Assembly: GCF_042477335.2 (NCBI RefSeq)
Contig: NC_091263.1
Location: 73,706,501-73,770,500 of the forward strand
Direction of reading: 5' to 3'
Origin: Ovis canadensis
Taxonomy: Eukaryota; Chordata; Mammalia; Artiodactyla; Bovidae
DNA length: 64,000 nt
In this document: piece after piece, positions 24,085 through 36,345 of the stretch
How positions within the stretch are numbered: position 1 is the first letter of the stretch
How the letters are laid out: the number at the start of each line of letters is the position of its first letter
The notes under the pieces: generated by a model
Told to the model about the DNA's origin: nothing
The model's database searches: none
What the model saw: only the letters and a program-made list of their open reading frames with translations
Translations under genes and position numbers: made by a program

Positions 24085-24970
24085 TTATACTTGCCCGTTT
24101 TACCAGACGTTGCGCCAGATGCGCCTATGTGACCACGTAGTCCCCAAGTCTCCTGAAATCAGCCGTCACTTTCACCTTCTCCCTGACTCTGTAAACAGCA
24201 TAGGTCCGTTACTGGACATTTTAGGAGAATCGGACATCTGGCTAGGAAAATGAGGCAGCAACCATCCCTCTACCTAGAGATAACTGGTAAAATAGTAAGT
24301 GGTCTTCATCATCCATGTCTTCTGTCTATGTCTGACACAACATACCACACTACTTAACTTCAGAAAATATAAAAATCACCTTAAAACTCAGCAGCTATGA
24401 AAGATGAGCACTCAGCTCTCACGGTCTCGACAAGTCACCCGACTGCAGCTGCCGCGTTGGCTGAAGCTGCGGTCACCTCGGGGCTTGGCTGGGCAAGGAC
24501 CCCTGGGTGCTGCCCCACGTGGCTGCTGGCCGGCGGTGGGGCTGAGCTGGCCTGTCTGAGGCAGCGGCCCCCCTAACGTGGGAGCCCCACAGAGGACTCA
24601 GGGCGTGGATCTGCCCCCCCAGGGGGAGGGATATGCGTAGAGGAAGGGCAATGGAGAAGCTCCGTCTTTTTTCAACTTAACACCGCGGGCGGCCTTCCAC
24701 CACCTCTGCTGTGTTGTGTGTTATTAACACAAGTGAATCTGGTCTGCACCAAAGCATGAGTGACACACAAGGGGAAGAAAACCATTCGGGGTCACTTTGC
24801 AGGCTACCTACCGACCACTTACAGGCAAGACTGTCTTATAGCCTACTTGCGTTTTGTTCATTGGAGATGGTTCTTATTCCACAAAACCAGTTTTAAAGCG
24901 TGCAACTCGGTGGCTTCTAGTATGTTCACAGGGCTGCGGGGAGACCACCACTTACTCCCCAACATTTTCA
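24085..24970. other. Intergenic sequence with no identified element
   Basis: Nothing recognisable was found on either strand apart from composition shifts. Confidence 0.5.
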
Positions 24971-24971
24971 G

Positions 24972-25070
24972 GTCAGTTCAGTTCAGTCACTCAGTCGTGT
25001 CCGACTCTCTGCAACCCCATGAACTGCAGCACACCAGGCCTCTCTGTCCATCACCAACTCCCGGCATTTT
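24972..25070 (-). mobile_element. BovB LINE, short 3' end
   Basis: The sequence gttcagttcagtcactcagt followed by ctgtccatcaccaactcccg is the antisense BovB 3' terminus, only about 100 bases long. Confidence 0.8.
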
Positions 25071-26044
25071 CAAGACCCTGTAAAACACTGCCGTGAGCAG
25101 CCACTCCCTGTTCCCCCTTTCCCAGCCCAGAGACCACTGGTCCACGTTGTCGGCAAGCACTGTCTGTTCCGAATATCGCACATAAACGCACACATGAAGT
25201 ATCAGGACGCTACACGTCTGCGCGCAGAGGAGCTGCATGGAGTCTGTGGCCTTGTATTCAAGGTTCATCCGTGTGATGGTATGTCATTTCTTTTCATGAC
25301 CGAGAAAAGCCCCACTATATGGAAGGACAAATTGTGTTCATTCAGTCATTAGTCCACGGACATCTGTTATACTTTCCGACTATCAGGAATCATGCCGCTA
25401 TTACTAATATTCACGTGCACATGTTTGTGAACGTGTGTTTTCAACTCTCTTGGGTTTACACCTGGCTGGTCATGTGGTGACGCTGTGTTAATTTTTTGAG
25501 GAACTGCCGAGCTCTTTTCCGAGGCTGCTGCGCCATTCTACACGCTCGCCAGCAATGAGTGAGAGCTCTGGTTGCTTGGTAGCCTGGACAACGCCTGGTA
25601 CTGCCCACTTTTCTTTCCTTTTACTCGTCCCAGTGGGTGTGAAACGGTTTCTCATCGCGATTTTGGTTTGCGTTTTCCTAGCGATGAATGAAGTTGGGTG
25701 TATTTTTCATGTGCTTACTGAACTTCTATATACCTTCTTTGGAGAAATGTCCCGTCAAATCCTATGCCCATTTCTCAACCGGGTTGTCTTATTACTGAGT
25801 TGTGACTGTTCTTTATACGTTCTGGGTATTATGTCCTTTGCATAGATATGATTTGCAAATATCTTCTTCCATCCTGTGGATTTGTTTACCTTTCTTGACA
25901 GAGTTCTTTGACATATGAAACCTTTAAAATTTGATGAAGTCCCAATAATTTTATCCTTGGCTGCTTGTGGTTTATAGATGTCACACCTAAGAAACCACCG
26001 TGTACTCCAAAGGCGAAAACGTTTTCCTCTGTTTTCTTCCTTGT

Positions 26045-26165
26045 TGCTTTTTTGCCCACACCATGCAGCTCACAGGATCCCAGCTCCCCATCCAGGGACT
26101 GACCCTGGGGCCTTGGGAGTGAAAGCACAGAGCCCCAGCCACTGGGCCGCCAGGGAATTCTCACG
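26045..26165 (-). repeat. CHR-type SINE inside the L1
   Basis: The sequence atgcagctcacaggatccca, then tgggccgccagggaattctc, is antisense CHR, with L1 sequence resuming on both sides. Confidence 0.65.
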
Positions 26166-26715
26166 TGTTCTTCTAAAAGTTTGGCAGTGTCAGTGGCTAC
26201 ACTCGGGCCTTTGATCAATTTGAATTCATGTTTGTACACAGGATGGTTAGGGAGCCAACTTCATTCTCTCGCTGTGGCCCCAGCACCATCTATTGACAAG
26301 GGTGTTCTGATCCCAGTAAATGGCCTGGCACCCTCCTTGAAAGCAGCTGCCTACAGGTGAATGGGTTTACTCCTGGACTCCCCAGCTCGTTCCATTAATC
26401 CACGTGTCTGCCCCGATGCCAGCACCACACTGCCTGGGTTACAGGCACTTCTCAAGCGGGGAAGAATGAAGTCTTCCAACTTTGTCCTTATTTTTCAAGA
26501 CTGTCTTGACTATGATGGGTCCCTTGCATTTCCATATTAATATTAGGATCGGCCTGACAATGACTGGAAAAAAAGGCAGCTGGATTTTGATACAAATTGC
26601 ACTGAATCTGTAGATCAATTTGGATTTTCGTATGTTGAGCCAGCTTTGCATCCTGAGATGAATCCCAGTTGGCCATGGTGCATAATCGTCTTTATATGCT
26701 TCTGGATTCAGTTTG

Positions 26716-26815
26716 TGAGAAATGGCAACCCACTCCAGTGCTCTTGCCTGGAGAATCCCACGGACAGAGGAGCCTGGCTGGCTACAGTCCATGGGGCCAC
26801 AAAGAGTCAGACATG
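26716..26815 (+). repeat. Bov-tA/Bov-A SINE inside the L1
   Basis: The fragment runs from gagaaatggcaacccactcc to aaagagtcagacatgactta. L1-like sequence continues after it. Confidence 0.82.
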
Positions 26816-26964
26816 ACTTAGCAACTAAACCACCACAGCAAAATATATAACAATCACAAGAGATATTGGTCTGTAGTTTTCTTGTGGTGTCTGGTTTCAG
26901 TGACAGAGTAATTCTGCCTTCAGAGAATGAGCTGGGAAGTGTTCTTGTTTCGTTGTTGCTAAAA

Positions 26965-27570
26965 ACTGAATATTTTAAACGACTGAATGAACAGCTTTAG
27001 AAATAAGATCTCCGTGCCCAAGGTCCGCCGTCGTCACCGCTTGTTGTCTGGTTGCTTGTCGAGCAACTGTACTGAACTGATGCCACAGTGTCTGCGTCCT
27101 TTGCCACATAAGGCCACTACCGTCTCTCGTCAGTTAGGCTAGTGGTCGGCTCACGGGACAGCGTCTTCTTCAAAGGCCTGGAACAAATAGCTCTCCCAGT
27201 CTCTGCCGTGGGGCTCGGGAGTGCGTGTTAGGACAGGCTTTCAGGCTACAGGCAGGCAGATCATGGCTCCACCTTAGGCTTCGTTGCCTTGTGTGTGCAA
27301 GGCTCTGAGGTCAACCGGAGGTGAGCGCTTAGGGCCTTCTGAGCTCTGTCCTGAGCAAGCGCACATCCCCGGGCACACAGAGCCACAGGTGAGCACAGCC
27401 ACCCATGCGCCCGAGTACGCCAGCGCCTCCAAAGCCCTTAGGGGCTCTGTTCCCTGGCCTGCTCTTTGAAGCCTTTTCTTTCTTTAGGTCTGGTGTTTGA
27501 CCAGACTCTTATCGGCTGCCTCTGACAGTCGCAGAGTTAAGGCACTTGTCTGTAATCGCTCATTTACAAG
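26965..27570. other. Intergenic sequence with no identified element
   Basis: No exon or repeat was identified. Confidence 0.5.
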
Positions 27571-27574
27571 GATT

Positions 27575-27862
27575 GCTCTTCTTTCTTTGTGGCTGTGCCA
27601 CGCCCTCGGTCTGCGGGGTTTTCTCTGGGTGTGGCGGATGCGCTCCTCCCGCAGCGGCTCCTGTCGCGGTGGAGCTCGGGCTGCAGGGCACACAGGCTTC
27701 GGTAGTTGTGGCCTCGGGGCTCCACGGCGCAGGCTCCACAGTTGTGGCCCACAGGCTTAGCTGCCCCGCGGCATGTGGGACCCTCCTGGACTGGGGACGG
27801 AACCTGGGTCTCCTGCGCTGGCAGGCAGGTCCTCTACCACTGAGCCAGCAGGGAAGCCACGT
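27575..27862 (-). repeat. CHR-type SINE, long copy
   Basis: The antisense copy starts ctttgtggctgtgccacgcc, shows the gcaggctccacagttgtggc block and ends ctgagccagcagggaagcca. It is close to full length. Confidence 0.75.
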
Positions 27863-28684
27863 GACGGCGTCTCCGAAACGTCCTCTGTGGAGAGAAGCCT
27901 TCCACACTGAGTGAGCTCCCAGGCAGCCTGGCCCGAGGGCTTCCGGGGAGCCCCGGACAGTCACACGAGGGCCCCCCCCCGAGCGCAGGTCCTGGAGCGG
28001 GCTCCAGCGCCTCCTGTCCCTCTGGCAGCTGGCGGGCAGCGCCGGAAACGCAAGCTGTTGTTTCTGAGCTGACTGTGGACCTGGGGAACACGGACGAGTC
28101 CAGGGCAAAGGCAAATGTCAGCAGGCGCTCTGCTCACCCTTACCCTTGAATGAATGCTCTCCAGGGTGCTTCGACTAAGAAAGGGGACGCTTTTTGCCCA
28201 TTTTCCGGTTGACTTTATGGAGGAGGCAGTGTCTGGAGCCCTTACACTGACATTCTCACCGATCTTGCTCACATTTGCTTGTGTTTTAGAGTTGCAACTA
28301 ACCCTGAATGTTTCTCAACTTTGATTATTTCAAAAAATCATCTGCTCATGACTGGTTAGCATCCCATCCTACGAATACATGACTATTCACTTAACCCCCC
28401 TCCCGGCTGGTCCACATGAAGAGGAGGAGGGCTCCGGGGACAGGAGGAGCCAGCTGGTGTTGGCTCTCAGCAGCCACTTGTGTGCATGTCTCCCCAGTTC
28501 CCCGTTCAGTAAGGCTCCACCGGCAGCTTGAAATCAGCCATGGGGGAAGTGTTTATACCACAGAACTGACAAAAGTTACAAACCATTTCTCCCTGCTCCC
28601 GACTGACCGGCAGCTCGTCATGCGTTTAACTGCATAGCAGTGCTTGCAGTCCCGTAGCAGAGAGCCGTAGCAGGGCCATGAGGT

Positions 28685-28812
28685 TTTCTTTTTTTTTTTT
28701 TTTTCCGGCTGCCGTGGCATGTGGGATCTTAGTTCTCTCACCAGGGATTGAACCTCTGCCCCCTGAAGTGGAAGCACAGAATCTTAACCACCGGACCACT
28801 ATGGAAGCCCAA
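28685..28812 (-). repeat. CHR-type SINE with poly-T (complement of poly-A tail)
   Basis: A run of about 19 T precedes ccggctgccgtggcatgtgg, gatcttagttctctcaccag and ccggaccactatggaagccc. Confidence 0.8.
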
Positions 28813-29082
28813 GACCATGTTTTATTAACCGGTGTCTCTCTAAGACTCAACAGTCTCATTTTATAAGCTTTCTTGATTTAGCATAACTTCAAAGCATAGT
28901 ATTCATTGACACATAATTGTCATTATTTTAGTGGGTGAAATTTTCCTTTGACTTAATGAATTTCTTTAATCTCTCCCATGTTGATTTATTATTAGATCAT
29001 TTCTCATATTTCACGATGATGAACATTGTCATGTAACGAGCTTTCTGCACCTTGGTGAAACTCCTTTAAAGCTGGGAACCGG

Positions 29083-29338
29083 ACTTGCCTGGTGGTCCAG
29101 CGGTTAGGAGCCCGCCTGCCAGTGCAGGGGACACGTTCCATCCCTGGTCCAGGAAGATCATGCGTGCCGTGGAGCAGGTAAGCCTGCGTGCCACAGCTAC
29201 TGAGCCTGCTCTCTACTGAAGCCACTGCGAGGCAAAGCCTTCACATTGCAACCAGACAGTAGCCCCCGTTTGCTGCAACTAGAGAAAGCCCACAAATAGC
29301 AACAAAGACTCGGTACAACCAAAAATAAATAAGTGAAA
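29083..29338 (+). repeat. CHR-type SINE, near full length
   Basis: The sense order is acttgcctggtggtccagcg, ccagtgcaggggacacgttc, then the CHR body with gctgcaactagagaaagccc, ending in an A-rich tail. Confidence 0.78.
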
Positions 29339-29339
29339 A

Positions 29340-31655
29340 ATGGTTTAAAATTTCAAAAAGGCATTAAAAAAGACAACCCTCCAGGAAAGAGGCTGGGAAC
29401 AGGCTACCTTGTTACAAGGAAGCCTGAGACAGTGGAACACACACACGACCTCCTAGACGGTCACCTTTTGCAGAGTGGGTGTCTTTTCTGGGTCCGCCTC
29501 CCTGCTACAGGGGCGCAGGAAGAACAGCCGGCACTGCGCCGCCCCAGGCAGGCGCTGCCTGTCGGGTTTCCGTGCTGTCTCCAGAAGTCGCGCCTACAAG
29601 GCAGCAGTGCCCGTGGCGCTGACCCAGGAGTAGTCAGGGTGCTCCTGCAGCTGCTCTCAGAACCAGGACGCGGGCACGCGACACAAGACCCCTTCCCCTC
29701 TACCAGCGGCCCAGCTGCGCAGGGAACCCGCTCCCGGCGCGCTGCCGCTCAAGCCCCGGCCCCCGCCCTGCCCCCACCCCCAGAGCTGGCAGTGACTCCG
29801 GGAGCATCTAACGCCCTGGGTTAAATCCCTTTCCGATCAGAATGGTGGGAATGGCTTCTGTTTCCTTTAACTGGACCCTGACTGATGCAGAGGCCTGCAG
29901 TTAGAGCTGGCCATTCAGCCGTATTCCACCTAAAAGGTGGCTCAAGTTCAGGCTCTGCCTGCTTCTGGAGAGCCTCCTGCTGTTATGCTGAAGAAGCAAC
30001 GTGGACACCCCTCGTCAAACAGCTCCCTTGGCCTGGCCGGCCCCAGTGGCGCGCAGGCCGCCTCTGAGGGGGCTCAGGGCGAGCAGACACAGCCTGCGCT
30101 GCGGAAATCCTGATGCTGCCGGGTTGCCTCTGTCCACACAGAGGGCAAGGACCATACCGTCCCCGCCTGACGCCATACGACTCGGGCCTGATGAGTGTCT
30201 GCAGCAACGCATCGAGTGAGTTGAAACGCCTTTCATCCTAGAGACCGGGGGCCTCCTTCTGTTCCCTACAAACAAAGCCAACGGAGGTTCAGTCAGCCTC
30301 TGGGGGATTTTGGGGAGGACTGCTGGTGTGCGGCGCACAGAGGAGGGGCCCCCACGCTGCACCCGGGACCCCACTGGGGACCACAGTGGATATTTTTCAA
30401 TTCAGTCGTTATCCACTTATTTTAAGGTGGAGTAGGAAAACATGACGTGTGAAACAGACTGAGTTTCGTGGTCAGTGTTCCCTTAGAACATGTTAGAAAG
30501 GAAGACCAGCTGTGGAGAATTATTAGGGAAATAATAGCAGAAGCGGCACGAAGAGACGGCCAGAATCACGCAGGTGGCACGCCGGCTCCTAGGATCTGGA
30601 AGCCCCACCGCGAGAAGGCGTCTGCCCCTGGGGACAGCTGCAGGGGCTGCCCAGCTCTGCCCCCACGTTAGGTGGAGAGGGAGGCTCAGCCGGCTGAGGT
30701 GGCTCGCCGGTGTCGCATGGCTGCCAGCGGTCGGTGACGCGGCTGGGACTCTCCCCTGACCGCTGCGGGCTTTGCCCCTCCCACCCCCACCGTATTTGTC
30801 ATAGGCAGACCCTGAAACACACCAGGGAGAGGGACTTTGGAGAAGTGAGAAGCTCTTCCAGGCCACTTCCTCCCAGGGGCCGTCGCATCCCCAGGTCCTG
30901 GTTCCCCTTGGAGGGGCTGGTGTGTTGCAGAGAGCACCCGGGGAGGTGCCAGGTCTGGGGGCTGGATGTCCACGCTGGCCGCTTCCTCCAGGGCACGGGC
31001 CAAAAGAAAGAGGGTGCCTTCAGGCTCAGCGGCAGAGAGGAGGCAGGGGCCTGTCCGAGCTTCTTGGCCTCCTCTCGGGGCTGCAGTCAATTTCCCAGGG
31101 AAACAGGAGAGAAAGTGCAGCTGGGGTGCTGCGGGGGTTGGGAGGCTGTCTGAGCACAGGCTGAGTCCCTTCTCAAAAACCAGGGACCCATGTGGCCCAG
31201 GACTCGGGCTCAGAGCTGTCCGGGCCAGCCTCCTGAGGAGCCAGTGCCGTGGGTGCGCCCCCAGCGCCGGGGGTTTCAGCGCTGACCCAGGGCGCCGGCT
31301 GGGCACCCACAGGCGGGCCTGTGGGGGAGAGGATGTCTGCTGGGCTCGGCTGCAGCTCACTGCTCTCCAACCCAAAGGACTTCTGTTTCCTCTGTCTTAG
31401 ATTCTCATAACAGCTGGAGGAACACTGCCTTCGCCTCGCCGAGGCCTCAGGCTTGAAGAACTGTGTGCAGGGCCTCCTTCCGATCCTGGCTCTGCAGCAC
31501 CCAAGGCAGAGATGGACGGGATGCGAGCGGTGACCAAGGACCTGGGGAGCGGGGGAGCAGGAGGGATGGTAGGTTCTGGATGCTGGCCGTGACCAAACCG
31601 TCTTCTTAAGTGCTTCCTTGTCATTGTCGCCTGGCTTAAAAGAAGACACGCTGGC
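29340..31655. other. Intergenic sequence with no identified element
   Basis: GC-rich, apparently unique sequence with several 100-230 codon open frames on both strands. None has a domain, a start context or splice sites that I can support. The ERV, LINE and SINE signatures used elsewhere are absent. Confidence 0.5.
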
Positions 31656-31660
31656 CGAAT

Positions 31661-31733
31661 GCCTGGGCAGCTCCGTCAGCAGAGCATCAACGCATTACTC
31701 TGAGGGTCCAGGGTTCAGGTCGCTGTCCAGGCA
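31661..31733 (+). pseudogene. tRNA-Lys pseudogene
   Basis: The sequence follows a tRNA-Lys: the acceptor GCCTGGG pairs with CCAGGC, the D-arm AGCTCCGTCAGCAGAGC and the T-arm CCAGGGTTCAGGTCGCTG are recognisable. The anticodon region is degraded (loop GCATTAC where CTTTTAA is expected), so it cannot decode lysine. An apparent CCA (cacccaaag) at the 3' end hints that it came from a mature tRNA copied by a LINE. Confidence 0.75.
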
Positions 31734-31759
31734 CCCAAAGTAAAGAAACAAGTACACAA

Positions 31760-32215
31760 AACTGCAAAACAACCTACACGCCCAACAACGGAGGGATGGA
31801 CACAGAAGACGCCCCGTGCACACACAGGAGGAGCACCACTTAGTCACCAAAGAGGACGGAGGAGCGCCGTCTGCAGCAGCGCGGAGGCGCCAGAGAGGAC
31901 CAAGCCAGTCGGAAAGAGAAAGACAAACGCCACGTGCTGCCACTTAGACGTGGGGTCTAAGCCAAGACACAGTGAAGCTGTCTGTGGAACGGAAACAGCT
32001 TCACAGGTGTGCGCCTGCCGAGGAGAGGGAGCGGGAGATGGGGTGAGTGCGCGTATAAGCTTTGGTCTGCAGACTGGGTGAACCCCAAGTCCTACTGGGT
32101 ATGAGTATCCTGGGACAAGCCATAATGGGAAAGAGTACGAACAGTATATGTATGTATAACTCAATCACTTTGCTGAAGAGCAGAAATTCACACGCTGTAA
32201 ATAAAGTGACGTGGA
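31760..32215 (+). mobile_element. L1 LINE 3' end
   Basis: Sense-strand L1 3' landmarks appear in order: gcaaaacaacctacacgccc, tcggaaagagaaagacaaac and ataactcaatcactttgctg, ending with ctgtaaataaa. It is strongly diverged and begins some 30 bases after the tRNA-Lys pseudogene. Confidence 0.65.
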
Positions 32216-32591
32216 CGACTGAGCCCCCACTGACTCACTCACCACCGGACAGTAACTTTATAGTGGAGAGGGCTGGCAGACTTCCGGCGTGACCAAGTGA
32301 CCCCACCTAACATCAGCAATGCCGGGACACAGTGGCACCAGGACCTCGTGACGAGGTGACCTGAGGCAGACCCAGTATTATATACAGTGTTCCTGCTGAA
32401 AACGCAAAGGCCGCGTGTAACAAGAAGGAGACGTCAGGCAGACCCAGGAGGGACCGTCTAAAGAGCAACTGGCCTGTGCTCTTTACAAATATCAAGGTCA
32501 GAAAGACAAGGGCTAAGAAACTGCTCCCGATCAACAGACTTAAAGGACACGAAAATGAAATGCAATGTGTGGTCCTCGAATGGATCTTGGA

Positions 32592-32882
32592 CGTGAAAGT
32601 CACTCAGTCATGTCTGACTCTCTGCGGCCGTGGAATTCTCCAGGCCAGAATACTGGTGTGTGTAGCTGTTTCCTTCTCCTGGGAATCTTCGCAACCCAGA
32701 GATCAAGCCCAGGTCTCCCGCACTGCAGGGAGATTCTTTACCAGCTGAGACACAAGGGAAGCCCAAGAATCCTGGCGTGGGCAGCCTATCCCTTCTCCAG
32801 CGGATCTCCCTGACCCAGGAATGGAACCGGGTCTCCTGCATTGCAGGTGGATTCTTTACCAACTGAGCTAGCAGGGAAGCCC
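32592..32882 (-). repeat. Bov-tA SINE, dimeric form
   Basis: Two antisense tRNA-like ends are present (ctgagacacaagggaagccc and ctgagctagcagggaagccc), about 120 bases apart, preceded by cactcagtcatgtctgactc. Confidence 0.88.
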
Positions 32883-33004
32883 TGTGGATCTTGGCCAGAA
32901 AGGACATTATTGTGACTTGGGAGAACCTGGCCATGGGCTGCACGTTAGATAACAGGATTGTATCAATGTCCAGTTTCTATATTTTGGTAACAGTACTCTG
33001 GTTT

Positions 33005-34315
33005 AGTATCAGAACTCTGCAGTGGCCACAGGACTGGAAATGGTCAGTTTTCATTCCAATCCCAAAGAAGGGCAATGCCAAGGAATGCTCAAACTACCGC
33101 ACAATTGTGCACATGCCAGCAAGGTTATGCTCAAAATCCCTCAAGCTTGGCTTTAGCAGTATGTGGACTGAGAACTTCCAGATGTACAAGCTGGGCCTCA
33201 GAGGTACAGAGGAACCAGAGACTGAATTATCAACATTCGCTGGATCATGGAGAAAGCAAGGGAGATCAAGAAAAACACCTACTTCTGCTTCACTGACTAC
33301 GCTAAAGCCTTTGACTGTGTGGATCACAACAAACTCTGTGAAATTCTTAAAGAGACAGGAATACCAGACCACCTTCCCTGTCTCCTGAAAAACCTTTATG
33401 TAGGTCAAGAAGCAACAGTTAGAACCAGACATGGAAAAACTGACTGGTTCAAAATTGAGAAAGAGTACGACAAGGCTACATATGGTCACCCTGCTTATTT
33501 AACTTCTGTGCAGAGTACATAACGCAAAATGCTGGGCTGGAAGACTCACGAGCTGGAATCAAGGCTGCTGGGAGAAATATCAACAGCCTCAAATATGCAG
33601 ATGATACCACTCTGATGGCAGAATCAAAGAGGAACTGCGGAGCCTCTTGGTGAAGGTACAAGAGGCAGGTGAGAAAGCTGGCTTGAAACTCAACGTGAAA
33701 TAAACGAAGATCATGGCATCCAGGGCCACCAGTTCATGGCACATAGACGGGGAAAAGGTGGGAGCAGCGACAGACTTCACTTTCTTGGGCTCAGAAGCCA
33801 CTGCAGATGCTGACTGCAGCCATGAAATTAAAAAGATGCTTGCTCCTTGGAAGGAAAGCTGTAACCGCACATGAAAAAGCAGAGACATCACTTTGCTGCC
33901 AAAGGTCTGTGTAGTCAAGCCGATGGTTTTCCCAGTAGTCACGTACAGATGTGAGACTTGGACCATCCAAAAGGCTGAGCGCCGAAGAATTGATGCTTTC
34001 GAACTGTGCTGTTGGAGAAGACTCTTGAGAGTCCCGTGGACTGCCAGGAGATCCAACCAGTCCACTCTAAAGGAGATCAACTCTGAATATTCATTGGAAG
34101 AACTGAGGCCGAAGCTGAAGCTGCAATACTTTGGCCACCTGATGCGCAGAGCCGACTCCTTGGAAAAGACCCTGATGCTGGGAAAGATTGACGGCAGGAG
34201 GAGAAGGGGAGACAGAGGATGAGATGGCTAGATAGCATCACGGACTCTGTAGACATGAATTTGAGCAAAATCCCGGAGACAGTGAATGACAGGACTTAGC
34301 AACTGAACAACAGCC
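33005..34315 (+). mobile_element. BovB LINE, degraded 3' part
   Basis: Sense-strand BovB from the RT domain to the 3' end is recognisable: SVFIPIPKKGNAKECSNYRT in one frame, then DYAKAFDCVDHNKL, and the C-terminal GRRRRGDRG block. Frameshifts and stops divide it into at least five frames. It is an inactive, older copy than its neighbour at 34382. Confidence 0.85.
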
Positions 34316-34381
34316 TGCAATCTCAGGAAATAAACCCCAAAGTCAGAGTCAAACAACGTTTCCATTTCACTCTCGAGCGGT

Positions 34382-36345
34382 TTCAGTTCAGTTCAGTCTC
34401 TCAGTCGTGTCCGACTCTTTGCAACCCCATGAATCACAGCACGCCAGGCCTCCCTGTCCATCACCATCTCCCGAAGTTCACTCAGACTCGCGTCTATCAA
34501 GTCCGTGATGCCATCCAGCCATCTCATCCTCTGTCGTCCCCTTCTCCTCCTGCCCCCAATCTCTCCCAGCATAAGAGTCTTTTCCAATGAGTCAACACTT
34601 CACATGAGGTGGCCAAAGTACTGGAGCTTCAGCTTTAGCATCATTCTTTCCAAAGAACACCCAGGGCTGATCTCCTTCAGAATGGACTGGTTGGATCTCC
34701 TTGCAGTCCAAGGAACTCTCAAGAGTCTTCTCCAACACCACAGTTCAAACACATCAATTGTTCGGCACTCAGCCTTCTTCACAGTCCAACTCTCACATCC
34801 ATACATGACCACAGAAAAAACCATAGCCTTGACTAGACGGAACTTAGTCGGCAAAGTAATGTCTCTGCTTTTGAATATGCTATCGAGGTTGGTCATAACT
34901 TTTCTTCCCAGGAGTAAGCGTCTTTTAATTTCATGGCTGCAGTCACCATCTGCAGTGATTTTGGAGCCCAAAAAAATAAAGTCTGACACTGTTTCTACTG
35001 TTTCCCCATCTATTTCCCATGAAGTGATGGGACCAGATGCCATGATCTTCGTATTCTGAATGTTGAGCTTTAAGCCAACTTTTTCACTCTCCTCTTTCAC
35101 TTTCATCAAGAGGCTTTTTAGTTCGTCTTCACTTTCTGCCATAAGGGTGGTGTCATCTGCATATCTGAGGTTATTGATATTTCTCCCGGCAATCTTGATT
35201 CCAGCTTGTGTTTCTTCCAGCCCAGCATTTCTCATGATGTACTCTGCATAGAAGTTAAATAAGCAGGGTGACAATATACAGCCTTGACGTACTCCTTTTC
35301 CTATTTGGAATCAGTCTGTTGTTCCATGTCCAGTTCTAACTGTTGCTTCCTGACCTGCATACAGATTTCTCAAGAGGCAGGTCAGGTGGTCTGGTATTCC
35401 CATCTCTTTCAGACTTTTCCACAGTTTATTGTGATCTACACAGTCAAAGGCTTTGGCATAGTCAATGAAGCAGAAATAGATGTTTTTCTGGAACTCTCTT
35501 GCTTTTTCCATGATCCAGCGGATGTTGGCAATTTGATCTCTGGTTCCTCTACCTTTTCTAAAACCAGCTTGAACATCAGGGAGTTCACAGTTCACGTATT
35601 GCTGAAGCCTGGCTTGGAGAATTTTGAGCATTACTTTTCTAGCATGTGACATGAGTGCAACTGTGCAGTAGTTTGAGAATTCTTTGGCATTGCCTTTCTT
35701 TGGAATTGGAATGAAAATTGACCTTTTCCAGTCCTGTGGCCACTGCTGAGTTTTCCAAATTTGCTGGCATATTGAGTGCAGCACTTTCACAGCATCATCT
35801 TTCAGGATTTGAAATAGCTCCACTGGAATTCCATCACCTCCACTAGCTTTGTTTGTAGTGATGCTTTCTAAGGCCCACTTGACTTCACATTCCAGGATAT
35901 CCGGCTCTAGGTTAGTGATCACATCATCCTGATTATCTGGGTCGTGAAGATCTTTTTTGTACAGTTCTTCCGTGTATTCTTGCCACCTCTTCTTAATATC
36001 TTCTGCTTCTGTTAGGTCCAGACCATTTCTGTCCTTTATCGAGCCCATCTTTGCATGAAATGTTCGCTTGGTATCTCTAATTTTCTTGAAGAGATCTCTA
36101 GTCTTTCCCATTCTGTTGTTTTCCTCTATTTCTTGGCATTGATCGCTGAAGAAGGCTTTCTTATCTCTTCTTGCTATTCTTTGGAACTCTGCATTCAGAT
36201 GCTTATATCTTTCCTTTTCTCCTTTGCTTATCGCTACTCTTCTTTTCACAGCTATTTGTAAGGCCTCCCCAGACAGCCATTTTGCTTTTTTGCATTTCTT
36301 TTCCATGGGGATGATCTTGATCCCTGTCTCCTGTACAGTGTCACG
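34382..36345 (-). mobile_element. BovB LINE, main (non-inverted) segment with a nearly open RT domain
   Basis: BovB is an RTE-type non-LTR retrotransposon encoding an AP-like endonuclease and a reverse transcriptase. The minus strand reads from EKKCKKAKWLSGEALQI (36306) through the RT core, with SVFIPIPKKGN-type and FIDYAKAFDCVDHNKLW motifs and the catalytic YADD (near 35160), to the CAGTTCAGTT-type 3' end at 34382. The RT is open except for one nonsense codon at 35311-35313, where a Trp (TGG) reads TGA; the last part, after about 34600, is shifted by indels. It therefore looks younger than the other BovB copies here. The endonuclease half is at 36346-37022 in opposite orientation. Confidence 0.92.

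Larger units (their letters stand above)
25255..26960 (-). mobile_element. L1 LINE (ORF2 3' part), antisense, interrupted by two SINEs
   Basis: The + strand follows the complement of mammalian L1 ORF2 over about 1.7 kb: ttttgaggaactgccgagct, ctttggagaaatgtcccgtc, gggtcccttgcatttccata, tctgtagatcaatttggatt. A CHR-type SINE (26045-26165) and a Bov-tA piece (26716-26815) interrupt it. Many substitutions and indels make it non-coding. Confidence 0.8.

Noticed and set aside
31661-31733. Functional tRNA gene
   Set aside because: The anticodon loop and part of the stem are mutated; it reads as a retroposed pseudogene.
35311-36306. 331-codon minus-strand frame as a host gene
   Set aside because: It is the reverse transcriptase of a BovB retrotransposon, with the 3' end, inversion and truncation of a LINE copy.
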